A stretch of DNA of 64,000 bases from Nitzschia sp. pyKryTriq1 (GCA_956465555.1 OY101128.1:930001-994000); one strand, 5' to 3'; positions 22,609 through 33,852 are shown, counted from the first letter of the stretch. The notes: generated from the sequence alone by a model not told the origin. Numbers and translations are program-made.

Positions 22609-22700
22609 CTAGTAGTAGAGAGTTCTACTAGTAGTAGAGAGTTCTACTACTAGTAGTAGAGAGTTCTACTAGTAGTAGTAGAGAGTTCTACTTGTAGAAC
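22609..22700. repeat. Tandem repeat of AGTAGTAGAGAGTTCTACT
   Basis: Four consecutive copies of a 19-22 base unit that is itself an imperfect palindrome (AGTAG..CTACT, GTAGA..TCTAC). It can form alternative hairpins. Confidence 0.8.
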
Positions 22701-23971
22701 TCGATACAGTACTCATCTTCTTGCTGGGTCTTTAACGCACGGGAGGTCTTTCAAAATGGGATTACTAGTACAGCGGCAGAAGGATTCCGATACCGCCGTC
22801 CTGAGCTTCTCCATCATCTCATCATATCCAAGTTTTCCCCATTGTTCTTTGGTGATCGTTTCATTCGATCTCCTTCATTCACCACCGGCAAGAACAGCGA
22901 ACAGCCACCGCCCGAATCTGAGAACAACAGTGCCGAGCGTCTTCTTCCTTGTCGTCCCGTCGTTGTATTAGCGTGTTCGCTCCGCTCTACTTTCTCTACT
23001 TTCGCTGCTTTCTACTCGTACCATTACTAATAGTAGTACTACTAGCTAGGACGAGGAGAGAGGGAGGAGGCAGTTTCCAGCTTCGTAGAAACGTCTACTA
23101 CTACTAGTACATAGATGATCGTGATTGCGGTTGGGAAGAAGGAAGACGGGGGGAGGTCGGGCGGGATTCATCTCCCCAATTCGTCAGTCTTTAATATGCC
23201 TTGAACGTTATATTGGCATATAGCTGTTCGGATTCGGGCTTGATTGATATTTTTACGACTAGAATTTATGATAGTTAGTAGATAGAGACGCCCAAGCAAG
23301 CAAGAATCAATAGGCGAGTTATAATGCCTCCGTAGTTAGTTGAACGCGAGGGCTATGTCGACACCTTATGTTATCTTACATTATTTGCAGACCATCTCAT
23401 CTTCTCTGCGCTGCGAGGTTCGAAATGCCTTCAAGCCAATTCGAACGCACGTAGTAGTACGAGTACATCCCACTCGCGGCATAGTTCTATCGTCAATTGC
23501 TAATAGTAGTAGTCTACCACTATTGTTAGAAACGCGCATGCATTATTTGATTCAGATGCCAAGATTCGGACGTGTTCCCTGATGCACTATCTAGGCCTCG
23601 ACTCTGGCCCCGACCGAACAACGCAACCACTCACCAAGAACTTGTGATTTCTTGTTATTGAAAATTCTTTCTTAGGAGGCGGAGACCAACACCCATTGGA
23701 ATTTGAGTTGCAAATTCCTTATTGCGAAAGAGCAACATTCACACTTTCAAATATTGTAAACCGGAATTCAAACGTGTGATCTCCAATACATATGCGTTTA
23801 CGAGAACATGAACTAAAGGCCCTCACCACACGGCGGTGTTGAGAACTTCCTGGAGCGTCAATTCATAATATCTTCATTCCTCCTGTCTCTGTGCTCAATT
23901 TCCTCACAACCTCTTACAATTTGAAAATTAATCGTTGTTTTAAACTATTGTAGGCCACCAACACCAGCAAA

Positions 23972-25325
23972 ATGGATCGAGAACTAGAGCAAGAGTTGCT
24001 GAACTGCCCGATCGGCGAGCTGGGATCCGACGAGGAGCAGGAGGAGGAAGTCTGCAGAGAATCACAAATGATGGTTCCTTGCTATGCCCCTAGACTAACC
24101 ATGCCTTTGCATGATAATTATGCCGAGAGACCAGGGACAATACCTCCATTGGATCGTCTTATTCTTTCGCCTTCGGCTCCTGTTTCCAATACCGGTAGTA
24201 TCTTAAACATGGCTTCGCCACCAGGGACGGCCTCGTTCATCGAGCAAGTCCTTCGTATCCTTGATGACGCTCAATTATACAACTTTGAGCACATTGTTAG
24301 CTGGCAACCAGACGCCACGTCTTTCAAGGTTCACCGAATTCTGGACTTTGAGATACATATCTTGCCTCAGTATTTGGAACAGACCAAAGTAAGATCATTT
24401 CAGCGCCAGTAAGTATCTCAGTGTCAGCTCAATGTCCTTGATTGAAAATTGTTGCTGATCTTCTGATCATGTCATATTCGCCGTGTGTTGCAGGCTAATT
24501 AAACATGGTTTCGAGCGCATTCAAGGTGGAGCTCGCCGTGGTGCCTACTGCCACCCCAAATTCATTAGAAGTGATCGCAAGTCTTGCCTTTCTATTGAAA
24601 AGGTCAAACGAAGTCGATCTTTTAAAGGAGCAGACCCATCGGAGCCTCCCGCTGTGAAACTCGGTGAGATGTCAGAACACTTTCGGCACGCTGTCCAGGA
24701 GAGCAAGCCGTGTTCGTTGTCACCTCGAGGTCAGAAGATGACAAAAAATCAAATCGAAAGCACTGCAACTACTTCTCCCAGCTTTTCCAACAAAGGATTC
24801 ATCCCCAATAAGACTCCAGCCCATACGTCCTTGAATCCTATGAGCACCAGAAGCATAGATTGTGAATCAAAATATTTGTGCATGGATCATATCCCCGCCG
24901 CCGCCCCAGCAGGACTGGATACACCGTCAGTATCGACGATGAACTTCTGGAGAGCACAACCAACCCGCCTGGCGGACACCTCTCGCCCACCTTCCACCAA
25001 AAGCCCGTCGCCGACAGCCTCACTCGAGAGAGTGAGCCACAAGGCGATTCTTTCAAAGTTTCTACCAACGAGGCTTCCAGGTGCTGAGACTTTTACCACT
25101 GACTTGAACTACCGGTACGCGGCATTGTTGTCGGAAGTTCCGGGCCCACCCACGATCGATTCGCCTACGAATTTGGAGAAATATTCTCTCGCCAATTTAA
25201 GGCCGAGAATCCAAAGACAGAGCGTGGACGGTCCGAAACTTCTTGAGTTTCCGAGTGGGAGAGGCATTTCGCGCTTCAACAGTGCCTCCAGTCAGGACGT
25301 GGGCAGCAGCATTTGGGACATTTAA
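23972..25325 (+). CDS. Heat shock factor-type transcription factor (HSF, copy 3)
   Basis: Exons 23972-24408 and 24494-25325; CA+G restores Gln at the join; 422 aa. An N-terminal extension of about 85 residues (acidic, then Pro-rich) precedes the DNA-binding domain: ASFIEQVLRILDD, IVSWQPDATSFKVHR, TKVRSFQRQ|LIKHGFERIQGGARRGAY, PKFIRSD. The remaining 250 residues are Ser/Pro-rich without a visible coiled coil. The intron falls one base from the codon boundary used in the other two HSF copies, so the position is conserved, but the sequence is clearly divergent. The start is the first ATG; GTAG|GCCACC at 23954 could be the end of a 5' UTR intron. Confidence 0.88.
24409..24493 (+). other. Intron within the HSF copy 3 DNA-binding domain
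   Basis: 85 bp, donor CGCCA|GTAAGT, acceptor TTGCAG|GCTAAT. Confidence 0.85.
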
Positions 25326-26385
25326 AACTACTAGTGAAACCGCAGTCGCTCTCTCTCTCGCAGCGACAGTGAGTTCTCACCTTTCACTTCATCATTACAT
25401 TCACTGCGACACCACAATACATGGGTAGTTTCATAATAAATAGTGCATCACTTGAAATAGAGAGTAATAGCATGGAGCTTCCAAGTGGGTAGTGGAGGCC
25501 TGCACTGTACTCGTACAGGTAACAGTACACTTGCAGCGGCTTCTCGCGCGTGATCCATTCATTCATTCATTCATTCTTCTTAGTTTCAACGGCCCCGACT
25601 TGTTGACCTGTCGAATCGCGGTGTGTAACATCCGAAACATCCGCTACAAGGCAAGGATCATGTTTCCAGTGGTATTATAGTACACTTTGAGTATAGCAGT
25701 AGTGACTTTGTGTCATCTTCAGTAGTTATTGTAGATGGCATCACCTGAGATCTGACATCGTGAGGTACAAGTTTGCGGCCAGGTTTCTGACGATTTCCCG
25801 CGACCCGGTCAGCTTGCGAGCACCGAGCACTTCTCTTTTCTCTTCATTTTTGGAAAGATCTCAAAAAGCAGGACATTTATATATGTTTCGTCTTTAAAAC
25901 GTGAATTTTGAAGGCAAAATCATATAATTCAATTCTCAGAGTCTTTTCTTCACAAATAAAAGGTCTTTTCGATCGGCTTTCGTACCGGTACGCACGTCAA
26001 CCGGTACTGTCTGTCTGTCATTCGCCACTCCTGGCGAAAGGAAAGCACTTGATTAGCCTCAAAATTGAAATCCTTGCCCCTCCGCTCCCCGCTAGTACCG
26101 GTACCTGGTACTTGTACCAGTAGACTACCCCTTGTGTATTGTGTACAGTAGCTCCACATCATGCACGCACGGGCGAGGGTGCGGCGCTGGCCTTCTTCTC
26201 GTGTGTTGCTTCCAGCCTCTGTTTCCAGCGATGATGCATGCCGACCGATTTGATGAGAATTGCGCACTCTCTGTACCAGGGTACTTGTACTGTTTTCGTA
26301 CGTGCCTTCAACAGCCTTTTATCCGCGGCTGGTCTTGGTCGGTGGTGTGTTGATTTGTCTCTTGTACCTTTGTCACAATCTCAAG
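25326..26385. other. Intergenic
   Basis: Holds an ATTC microsatellite (about 25556-25576) and GTACCGGTAC/GTACCTGGTAC words near 25984-26120. No gene is supported. Confidence 0.5.
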
Positions 26386-27207
26386 ATGTCGTGGAAAGCA
26401 GGGTTGAGCCGATATTTACCGGCGATGCGATTCTTCGCTTGTCCAGAGAGTCCATCGAGCACGGGCGTCCGGGTACGTGTTCGAAGGAGTCGTCGAAACT
26501 TGCATTCTCTTATTCGGAGCGAAATTTGTGTATTCCAGTCCCTCGATTTTTCCGATTAGTCACGATCTCATTCTCCTATTCGATTTTTTGTTGTGATGTC
26601 TCCTTCTCTCGTCTGTCAGAACTGGTACTTGAAGAATCACACTGAAATCAAGCACCTCAATCCCAACTTCCCCCTGTTGATGCGAACGGCAGATAATGCT
26701 ATGCCAGCAGTCACTACGGAATTGGAATGGACTGTGGATCATCTGTTGCGATTCATGCTGCAAACGGGCCGATTTCGCAATTCCAACGGCACCATTGCGG
26801 AAGATCGCGTGGAAGCCGCCAAGGCGTACCTAGCGACGGACTGGGAGAATTTCCACCAGTCGCGTCTCGCAGCTCCCGGATTTGACCCGGAGAGACCCAA
26901 CGCGGACCAGATCTACCCAAACTGGAGAGAAGATGCCGCGATTACCAACAAGTTGGGTCCCTACTTGACGATGAAGGCCGATATGGAAGAGCAAATGCAA
27001 GTGATCCAAGGTGGTCCTGGAAAAGAATACACTCGGGCGATGAATGCCTTGCTGATGTCGCAACGAGTGGATCTATGGTGTGCTGGAGAAAAGGAAGTAG
27101 AACTGGCGGTTCAACATTTGTTCAAGTTGGGCAAGCTTTTGAACGAGCGGGAAACCTTCTTCCCGACCTTTGTCAAGGACTTTTACCCTGGAGTAGAAGA
27201 CATTTAA
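26386..27207 (+). CDS. NDUFA2: Mitochondrial complex I subunit NDUFA2/B8 with long C-terminal extension
   Basis: Exons 26386-26472 and 26620-27207, phase 0, 224 aa. The L51/S25/CI-B8 thioredoxin-like fold is seen in GVR|NWYLKNHTEIKHLNPNFP and LLMRTADNAMPAV, the usual pattern of an N-terminal strand followed by NxxFPxLxR. The family normally ends after about 100 residues. Here it continues with about 130 residues of helical, charged sequence including NADQIYPNWREDAAITNKLG and repeated LL/LFKLGKLL segments. The role as an accessory subunit of NADH:ubiquinone oxidoreductase is by homology. The extension is unassigned. Start: exon 1 ATG with a short presequence-like MSWKAGLSRYLPAMRFF. It faces the E1 gene with only 58 bp between stops. 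Confidence 0.8.
26473..26619 (+). other. Intron of the NDUFA2-like gene
   Basis: 147 bp, donor GTCCGG|GTACGT, acceptor CTGTCAG|AACTGG. Confidence 0.75.
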
Positions 27208-27265
27208 AGTTATTAAGTGATCGTTGCGCTACTCGTAGACGATGTTTGTGATGTGTTTATCGATT

Positions 27266-29824
27266 TTAGTCTAGCATTTTTTCGACAAACGCATTCTTGA
27301 TGGTATCGCGGTTCAAGAATGTTTCCGTGCTGCCTAATGGATTGTAGGTCCGAGGGGCCCCGACAAAGGCCCAGCGTGGAGGAAGGGAGTTGCGCTGCTG
27401 GAGGGACATGATCATCGAGGAAAATACATTAGAGCCAGGGCCTTCCTTGCAAATATCAGCAAAGAGGACACCTCCTTGGTAGCTCGAGAGGACTTCTTCG
27501 AGCTCACTCGGAACTCCGCTCAGATACGGGCAATCGATCACATCCAAGTCACCTTCGGTAGTGATGAGGCCATCATCTACTAGGTCCTTACGAGTTTGGA
27601 GCGCAGTTATTACACCATTTCCATAGGTGACGATGGCTTGGGAGGCCTTCTTGTCGGACTTTTCGTCCGCCTTGTAGCACCGAATTTGGTCAAACGACAA
27701 AACCTCGTTTGGATCAGTGGGATATGGGAGCTCCCATTGGCGATCGCGGTCGTGCACATGCCTTAAGTTGAGCAAGTGTGTGCAATCGACGACCATTACG
27801 ATTCGTCCTGCCTTGGCCTGCAATAGGGCATGGCGCATTCCCTGGACGTAATCTCGACCATTCGAAAAACACACGACGTCGACGCCAGGTGGCATGTGAC
27901 TCAACATATTGTGCGTGTGGAAGTTACCTCCAAACAGGCCACGATCAAAGCCCTGTAGTCGGACAATCATACCGTTCTTCTTCTTGGACTTATTTTCCGG
28001 ATTGTCTGGGGCGGAGGATAACCAATGTTGAATGGCGATTTCATAAAACATGTCCACCCCGCAATCCAAGTATTTGGCGTACGGAATTTCCACAATAGGA
28101 GTTAGTCCTAGTTGTGCAAAGCCCAGTCCAGCCCCAAGCAATGTTGTCTCATCTGGAGGAAAGTCCAAGACTCGGTTGGGATGCTTCTCCGCCAAACCTT
28201 CAGTCACAAGATAGTATCCACCATGCCTTACATCTTCCCCAAGGTACACGACCGAAGGGTCCTCGGTCAACAGCTCGTCGTAAAACCGAGTCATGTGTTT
28301 TCGAAGAACTTGAGGCTTCTCGTTGCTGTTGTTGCCGACTTCAGAAGATGAAGTAGTATTTGGAGAGGATTTTGGAGGCATTGTTGCCAGTGGTGCGGAT
28401 ACTCGATCCATCATATCTTCCAATGTCACTTTGGGTTCGCTCATGGCTTGGGCAAATGCTCTATCGGCAGAATGAAAGTGAATTTCTTCCAGACGATCCA
28501 AAACCTCAGCATAAGTAGTCACATTCCATTTTTCCACTGCATCTTGGATGGCTTGTTCAAGAACGCAAGTATCGGCCATGGTTTGGATGGTTTCGTCATC
28601 CAGATAGGCATTTTGGCGGTCCGTCGCCGCGTGACCGAATCGACGTACAATGTTACTGTACAGGAGAATACAGGGACTTTGATAGTGTCGAGCATAGTCG
28701 GATGCTTGTTTGGTTTGATCATAGACGCTTTGCATATCTTGACCATCTGCTCGAAAGACGGGAATGAGAGGATCTTTGAAATTGGTGTTCTTGTTTGAGA
28801 ACATGGTATCCAAGTAATTCTTGGTTTCATAACTGATGCTCAATCCATTGTTGGAAATTCCGAACACCACCGGACACTTGATCTTCAAATGTTTCGCATG
28901 ACGTGCCAAAGTAAAGGCGGACAGAAAATGATGGTTGTGCAGTGACCCATCTCCGATCGTGACGAAGGAAATCGGTGGTTTTGATTTGCCAGCATGATGT
29001 TGTTCTCCTTGTTCACTAGTAGTACTGTGCGAGCCTTGACGAATCATCCCGGCTTGCGATAGCAAGGAATATCCCAGAGCGCGTCCCACTGCCGGTGGAC
29101 ACTGCGAGGATAGCGTGGATGTCACCAAGTATTCATTGGGCCCACCTCCAATACTGCAATGAACTCCTCCTGTCACTGGATCGTGCCGACTGACAGTATA
29201 TCCCCGAGCGCGACCGAGAAGAATCTCATCCAAGGATTTGTTACCGTTACCGAGCTGACGAGCCACAGACATGGCAGTGTGGCGGTAGTGAAGTGCCGTC
29301 GCATCCTGTTCCTCAATCGCCACGCCTCCACCTGCCAACAATTCTTCACCACAGGGTCCAATAGTATAAAACCCTTGGCCCACCAGAGAGGCCATGCGGG
29401 CATGGACATGCAACGAAAACGTAGCAATCGCCGCGTCCAAGCAAATCAAATGTTGCGAGGAACTCATGGTGTGCTTATAATTTGCTACTGCTGCTGCTGA
29501 TGTTGCTGCTGTGGTGGCGGCGGTGTTGTCGTAGTTGGACAATGTGGTTGACTTGTGGTGTTTGCTGATCAGGCTGCCTGCTTTCTCCTCATCCCTCCTG
29601 GTTTGCAAAAAAGTACGCAAACGCTGCACGGCTTGGACTTCGGGAAGTGCTCGAAGCTTGCTTCCGTGGGTCGACTCATAGGGAGTCCATGCGGAAGTCA
29701 AATAATCCGATATTGTGGACGAAAACAAACGCCGTTGTTGTTGTTGTTGCAGACCATAATACGTTGCGAGAGCTTCTTTGCTTGTTCGTTGCCTAGTAGT
29801 AGCGATGACGGAGGGAGAAGCCAT
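27266..29824 (-). CDS. Fused alpha/beta E1 component of branched-chain 2-oxoacid dehydrogenase
   Basis: 852 aa, single exon, ATG at 29824. A mitochondrial-type N-terminus (Arg/Ser/Gln-rich, RRLFSSTISDY) is followed by an E1-alpha half with the thiamine-diphosphate motif GDGSLHNHHFLSAFTLARH ... GISNNG (about 290-325) and HYRHTA and RRFGHAATD segments. A linker (about 470-500, Ser/Asn-rich) leads to the E1-beta half: FYDELLTEDPSVVYLGEDV, GLGFAQLGLTPIVEIPYAKY, FDRGLFGGNFHTHN and a C-terminal transketolase-like domain ending in the GAPRTYNPLG region. Substrates would be 2-oxo acids from Val/Leu/Ile, feeding acyl-CoA formation with E2 and E3; pyruvate is less likely but possible. Most eukaryotes make alpha and beta from separate genes, so the fusion is notable. 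Fused E1s are known in some bacteria. Confidence 0.85.
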   Translation of the reverse strand: MASPSVIATTRQRTSKEALATYYGLQQQQQRRLFSSTISDYLTSAWTPYESTHGSKLRALPEVQAVQRLRTFLQTRRDEEKAGSLISKHHKSTTLSNYDNTAATTAATSAAAVANYKHTMSSSQHLICLDAAIATFSLHVHARMASLVGQGFYTIGPCGEELLAGGGVAIEEQDATALHYRHTAMSVARQLGNGNKSLDEILLGRARGYTVSRHDPVTGGVHCSIGGGPNEYLVTSTLSSQCPPAVGRALGYSLLSQAGMIRQGSHSTTSEQGEQHHAGKSKPPISFVTIGDGSLHNHHFLSAFTLARHAKHLKIKCPVVFGISNNGLSISYETKNYLDTMFSNKNTNFKDPLIPVFRADGQDMQSVYDQTKQASDYARHYQSPCILLYSNIVRRFGHAATDRQNAYLDDETIQTMADTCVLEQAIQDAVEKWNVTTYAEVLDRLEEIHFHSADRAFAQAMSEPKVTLEDMMDRVSAPLATMPPKSSPNTTSSSEVGNNSNEKPQVLRKHMTRFYDELLTEDPSVVYLGEDVRHGGYYLVTEGLAEKHPNRVLDFPPDETTLLGAGLGFAQLGLTPIVEIPYAKYLDCGVDMFYEIAIQHWLSSAPDNPENKSKKKNGMIVRLQGFDRGLFGGNFHTHNMLSHMPPGVDVVCFSNGRDYVQGMRHALLQAKAGRIVMVVDCTHLLNLRHVHDRDRQWELPYPTDPNEVLSFDQIRCYKADEKSDKKASQAIVTYGNGVITALQTRKDLVDDGLITTEGDLDVIDCPYLSGVPSELEEVLSSYQGGVLFADICKEGPGSNVFSSMIMSLQQRNSLPPRWAFVGAPRTYNPLGSTETFLNRDTIKNAFVEKMLD

Positions 29825-30681
29825 TTTTTCGTGCAATCTAACTCCTCCACCACAATAACCTACTGTATTAGTAGCAAGACGGTGCTATTATGGCTGATGG
29901 CGATGTCTTCTTCTTCAACCACTCCCTTTTTCCTCCCACAGAACACGCCACAAAAAGCTCGACTCCAAATCCACAATGATGATGATTCTTCACCCCCCGT
30001 ACGAGTATAGTTTACTCTTTTCGGAGCTTATTGTGCTGATGGTGTCGTCGTGATGGATTATAATAATAATTCTTTCATTCATTAAAAAGGGCGGAGTCTC
30101 GAGTGAAGCGGCGTTCACTTGGTATACGATCGTTAGATAAACTTGTTGCTTGTTGAGGTGTCGTTGTCAACATGAGTGAAGCATCAGAACTATTGCACGT
30201 AAAATGATGCGGGGACGAAGATGAAGAATGCGTTCCCGCGTCAAGTTCGCGATATCTACAGTATGTGTGATGCGTGGATCGCATCACATCAGCGATCTCA
30301 ATCCATCTTTTATTGATCTCTTCGATCGATCGATCGATCGTGCTGATCGGACCGGCACGCGCGGGAAGGTATCTCGGCCGGCGCGGTCGGACATTGATGC
30401 AGTCGCATGCATTTCAGTGCTTGTCGACTGATACGAACTCCAAAGGTTTCCGGCCATTTTTGATTTCCGTTCGATTTTTGTTTTTGGTGCAGTAATATTA
30501 GTTAGCGCAATAATATTGCAATCACGCATCCAAATCATCTCGACAAAGAAGTTTTTCGGCAACACATCTTTTCCTTTTCTGTCAATATCACTTGCATGAT
30601 ATCTTCCTTCCTTGTGAATCAACTTGAGTTCAGTGGTTCGTATTCCCAGAGAACAGTAAATACTTTCCTCCAGGTACAACA
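29825..30681. other. Divergent intergenic region
   Basis: Between the starts of the E1 gene and the coiled-coil gene. Contains an ATCG microsatellite (about 30322-30341). No gene is supported. Confidence 0.5.
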
Positions 30682-33411
30682 ATGGTGGTGAACGATAGTG
30701 CTTCCGCCGACCAAGTATCTTCCACATCTCAGCCGGACGAAGCAGGAATATCGGCCCTTGCTCCTGCCACCAGTGGTGCTGCAACGGATGGTGGTGGTGG
30801 TGGTGATGATGATAAGGACGACGACTCGTCCGCGAACGACAAGAACAAGAAGGATTATTCGGCCAGTGCTGCCGAGACGGCACAGTTGCATGCGTTGACA
30901 CGAGAAACGTACACCATGTCACTGCGGCAGCTCCGACAAGAACGACTCATGTGGAGAGGCGACAAATTGGAATTGGAACATTTGCGCAAATTGTTGACGA
31001 GCGACAATCCCATATCGACGAGCACGCAATTTCAAACCTTACTGAAAGAAAAGGCGGAGCAGGAAGTGCAACTGGAAGCCTGTCATGAGGAGATTCAAGC
31101 GTTGAAAGAACAGGTCCATTCGATGCAAACAGAACACAAAGAATTGAAGAAAGCATTGGCAGATTCACAACAGCAACTACAAGGGCAGAGATCATCTCAA
31201 AGACATCTAGGAGCATCGTCTCAATATGATCAATCAACATCCGATGCTCGGAGAATACAGGATCTAGAAGAGCAAATCAACAAATGGGAAGTCCTATTTT
31301 TTGAGTCCGCCGAAATGGGAGAACGGCAAATTGAAAGGCTCGAGCAGGAACTGGAACAGGTTCGTGAGGAGCTAGCAGAAACAAAAGAATTATCGTCTTT
31401 GGCTCCAATATCATCATCAAATAACTCCAAGAAAATTATGGAAGATGACAGGAAAGTTGCAACGTTGCAGGAACAAGTTCATCTTTTGGAAGAGGAACTG
31501 AGTCAAAAAGATGAGCAGTTGGAATCCGAAAGAAAATCGGCTCAACGTCGAGAAGACGATTTGCTGGAACAAATCCAAGAATTGTCCAACAAAAAATCGG
31601 CGCCGACGAGTATCGTTGCACCCGATCCTTTTGCAGATCGACTTGCTTCCTTGGCGAAGGAAATGAACAACCGAGAATCGGCGACGCTAAAACAACATGA
31701 AGCCGAACACCAGACGAGCAAGAAAAAGATGGATTCTCTAAAAGCGCAGCTCAACAAGGCCAATCAAAAGATCACCCAATTAGAAAGACAAGTAGAAATG
31801 TCCATGGTTATTCATGAAGGGCAAGACGAAGACGACAATTCTAACTCGGCCTCGTCCGCGGGGAATGGAGATCTCGAACAATACGTTGTGGACTTGGAGA
31901 AGCAATTGGGGGACCAAAAGAAGGAATTCCAAGAGCTGACGGATAGACTTGACCAAGAAAGGCTCGTGGCAAAGAATCGTGAAAATGCACTGAAACGGCA
32001 GCTTGAGGAAGCACAGGAGGCAACCGCTGTGGCGAAGAATCGTGAAACGTTGTTGGATCAGGAGCTCAAGGAAAGGAAACCAAGAATCAATGGCAACGCT
32101 GACATCGATAACGTGATTATGGAAGGTCTGCTTGATGAAGTGCAACAAACCAAGGAAGAGCTTGAGAAATCGCAAACAGTAGCGAAGGAGCTGCGGCAAA
32201 AGCTGGAAATCGCCCTTCAGACCAAAACCCTAGTAGCACAGACATCTTCTGGCGACAAAGCACCAAGAAGTGGTTCGACTTCCCAAGGGGAATGGGATAC
32301 CGAACGCAAGAAGCTACTAGCTCGGATTGACAGTCAACAACAAGAACTTGAAGAGGCAAATGGAAGATTGGCGGCCACACAGCGAGAAAATTCCCAACTT
32401 CGGCAAGTGAAGGACTCACTAATGGGAATTGATCGAGAGATGGAAGATCTAATTGAATCGCTGGAGCCACTCCAGAACGAGCTTGCCGAACAAACCAGAC
32501 GAGCCGAGGAGGCACGTGATGAAGCAGCAGCGCTTAAACAAGAGCTAAATGGGGAAACAGTAAAGCGACAAGAGGCCGAGCGTGAAAAGAGAAAACTTGA
32601 GGAGACCGTTGTAGAGACGAAAGAACGATTGAATCAGGTATATATCGAACTCAAAGACGAGCAAGCCTTGCGCGAGGAAGAGGTTGATCGTGCAAAACAA
32701 GAACATGCTTGCATGAAAGAGTCTCTAGAGTACCACAAAACAAATCTAGAAGTTTTACAAGATGCCCTAAGAGAAGCGAACGAAGAAATCAGGAGCTCCA
32801 CGCCCCGACCACCGATATCTGAATTGGACCACGTGAAAGACAAGCAAGCTAACAAAGAAATCGAGAAAGTGCGCATTGAACGTGACGAATTGAAAAACAT
32901 TGTTCAGAATCTCACGGTGGAAATGAAGAAGGCTTCAGAAATGGCCAACAAAGAGCTAACGTTGCTTCGGCAAAAACTTGCCGAGTTGGAGTCTGAGAAG
33001 GACGCTTTGGAGCTTGAAGCTAGTATGGCGATGCAGGAGAAAAGTTCGATAGAAGAAAATCTTCGCCATTCCTCACGGACCATCGCAAGCCTTGAGTTGC
33101 AAATGAATGGCAGGAACAAGAGCGATAAAGGGGTGCATGATGAAGAACCTCCTGGTCGTCTGAGGGGAGAGGATACTGAAATTCTGGAACATGAAGTTAA
33201 ACGTACAAGCTTGAAGAGTCAGCTTGAGAGTCTGGATCATCCTCCTGCTAGTAGAAGGAGCGTCAGGGATCATGTGATCCAATCCATGGAAGAGGCTTCT
33301 GTGGGGAAGGGGAAGTCTTCTCATAGTAGTAGTAGCAAAAAGCCGAGGAACGAAGAACCCCAGCTGCCCAGGATCAGTGTCAAGGACATGTTACAGAACT
33401 ACCAAAAGTAG
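30682..33411 (+). CDS. Long coiled-coil protein of unknown function
   Basis: 909 aa, single exon. The first 65 residues are Ser/Gly/Asp-rich. From about residue 75 to 830 the sequence is almost continuous heptad-rich coiled coil (runs of Glu, Lys, Gln, Leu with few prolines), broken by Ser-rich hinges near 165-185, 240-255, 375-390 and 520-535. The C-terminus ends LPRISVKDMLQNYQK. No enzymatic motif, signal peptide or membrane anchor is visible. Such architecture fits tethers (golgin-like), cytoskeletal or centrosomal/SMC-like scaffolds, but composition alone cannot separate them, and similarity searches with coiled coils mislead. Confidence 0.8.
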   Translation: MVVNDSASADQVSSTSQPDEAGISALAPATSGAATDGGGGGDDDKDDDSSANDKNKKDYSASAAETAQLHALTRETYTMSLRQLRQERLMWRGDKLELEHLRKLLTSDNPISTSTQFQTLLKEKAEQEVQLEACHEEIQALKEQVHSMQTEHKELKKALADSQQQLQGQRSSQRHLGASSQYDQSTSDARRIQDLEEQINKWEVLFFESAEMGERQIERLEQELEQVREELAETKELSSLAPISSSNNSKKIMEDDRKVATLQEQVHLLEEELSQKDEQLESERKSAQRREDDLLEQIQELSNKKSAPTSIVAPDPFADRLASLAKEMNNRESATLKQHEAEHQTSKKKMDSLKAQLNKANQKITQLERQVEMSMVIHEGQDEDDNSNSASSAGNGDLEQYVVDLEKQLGDQKKEFQELTDRLDQERLVAKNRENALKRQLEEAQEATAVAKNRETLLDQELKERKPRINGNADIDNVIMEGLLDEVQQTKEELEKSQTVAKELRQKLEIALQTKTLVAQTSSGDKAPRSGSTSQGEWDTERKKLLARIDSQQQELEEANGRLAATQRENSQLRQVKDSLMGIDREMEDLIESLEPLQNELAEQTRRAEEARDEAAALKQELNGETVKRQEAEREKRKLEETVVETKERLNQVYIELKDEQALREEEVDRAKQEHACMKESLEYHKTNLEVLQDALREANEEIRSSTPRPPISELDHVKDKQANKEIEKVRIERDELKNIVQNLTVEMKKASEMANKELTLLRQKLAELESEKDALELEASMAMQEKSSIEENLRHSSRTIASLELQMNGRNKSDKGVHDEEPPGRLRGEDTEILEHEVKRTSLKSQLESLDHPPASRRSVRDHVIQSMEEASVGKGKSSHSSSSKKPRNEEPQLPRISVKDMLQNYQK

Positions 33412-33852
33412 ACGGAAAACGAAACGACTCCAAAGCTACCATGTAAAATGAATGTTTTAGAGTAGAGTGTCGCTTCGCGTTCTCTACAAACTCTAGACGA
33501 CTTAGAGATTCCGATGACTCTTGAAAAACCTAACGAGCACCATGCTGGCTCAAGAACACCAGACTACTAGTAGTACCACTGCAAGCAGCAATACTCGTCA
33601 TAATGGCTACCCGGAGTAGAACAGAAGAACAGTCTCTTCCCTTTTTGACCAAGTTTCATTGTTTGGTCAAACTTTGAAATGGGAACTATGTTTTCGCAAC
33701 TATTCTCGCTCCTTGGAAGTACTACAGTACCAGGTACTGTACCAGATACCGATAGTTTTCGTGCAGCCGTAGACCAGAAGACGCCTACATTTCTGGTACT
33801 GCACGTACGTACCGGTAGGCACGTACCTGGTACACGGTACTGTGCTGTACTG

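Larger units (their letters stand above)
21935..23971. other. 2-kb gap with decayed 3'-end duplications and tandem repeats
   Basis: No intact gene. Two degraded copies of the end of the preceding gene and its 3' flank occur (about 22079-22140 and 22446-22525). A four-unit tandem repeat lies at 22609-22700. Small frames near 22756 and 23340 have no recognisable content. Confidence 0.55.

Noticed and set aside
23421-23433. GGTTCGAAATGCC resembling a tRNA B box
   Set aside because: It misses the consensus and no A box or clover-leaf stems could be placed around it.
22756-23582. Small plus-strand frames between the DUF1336 and HSF genes
   Set aside because: Short, no motif, and surrounded by repeats.
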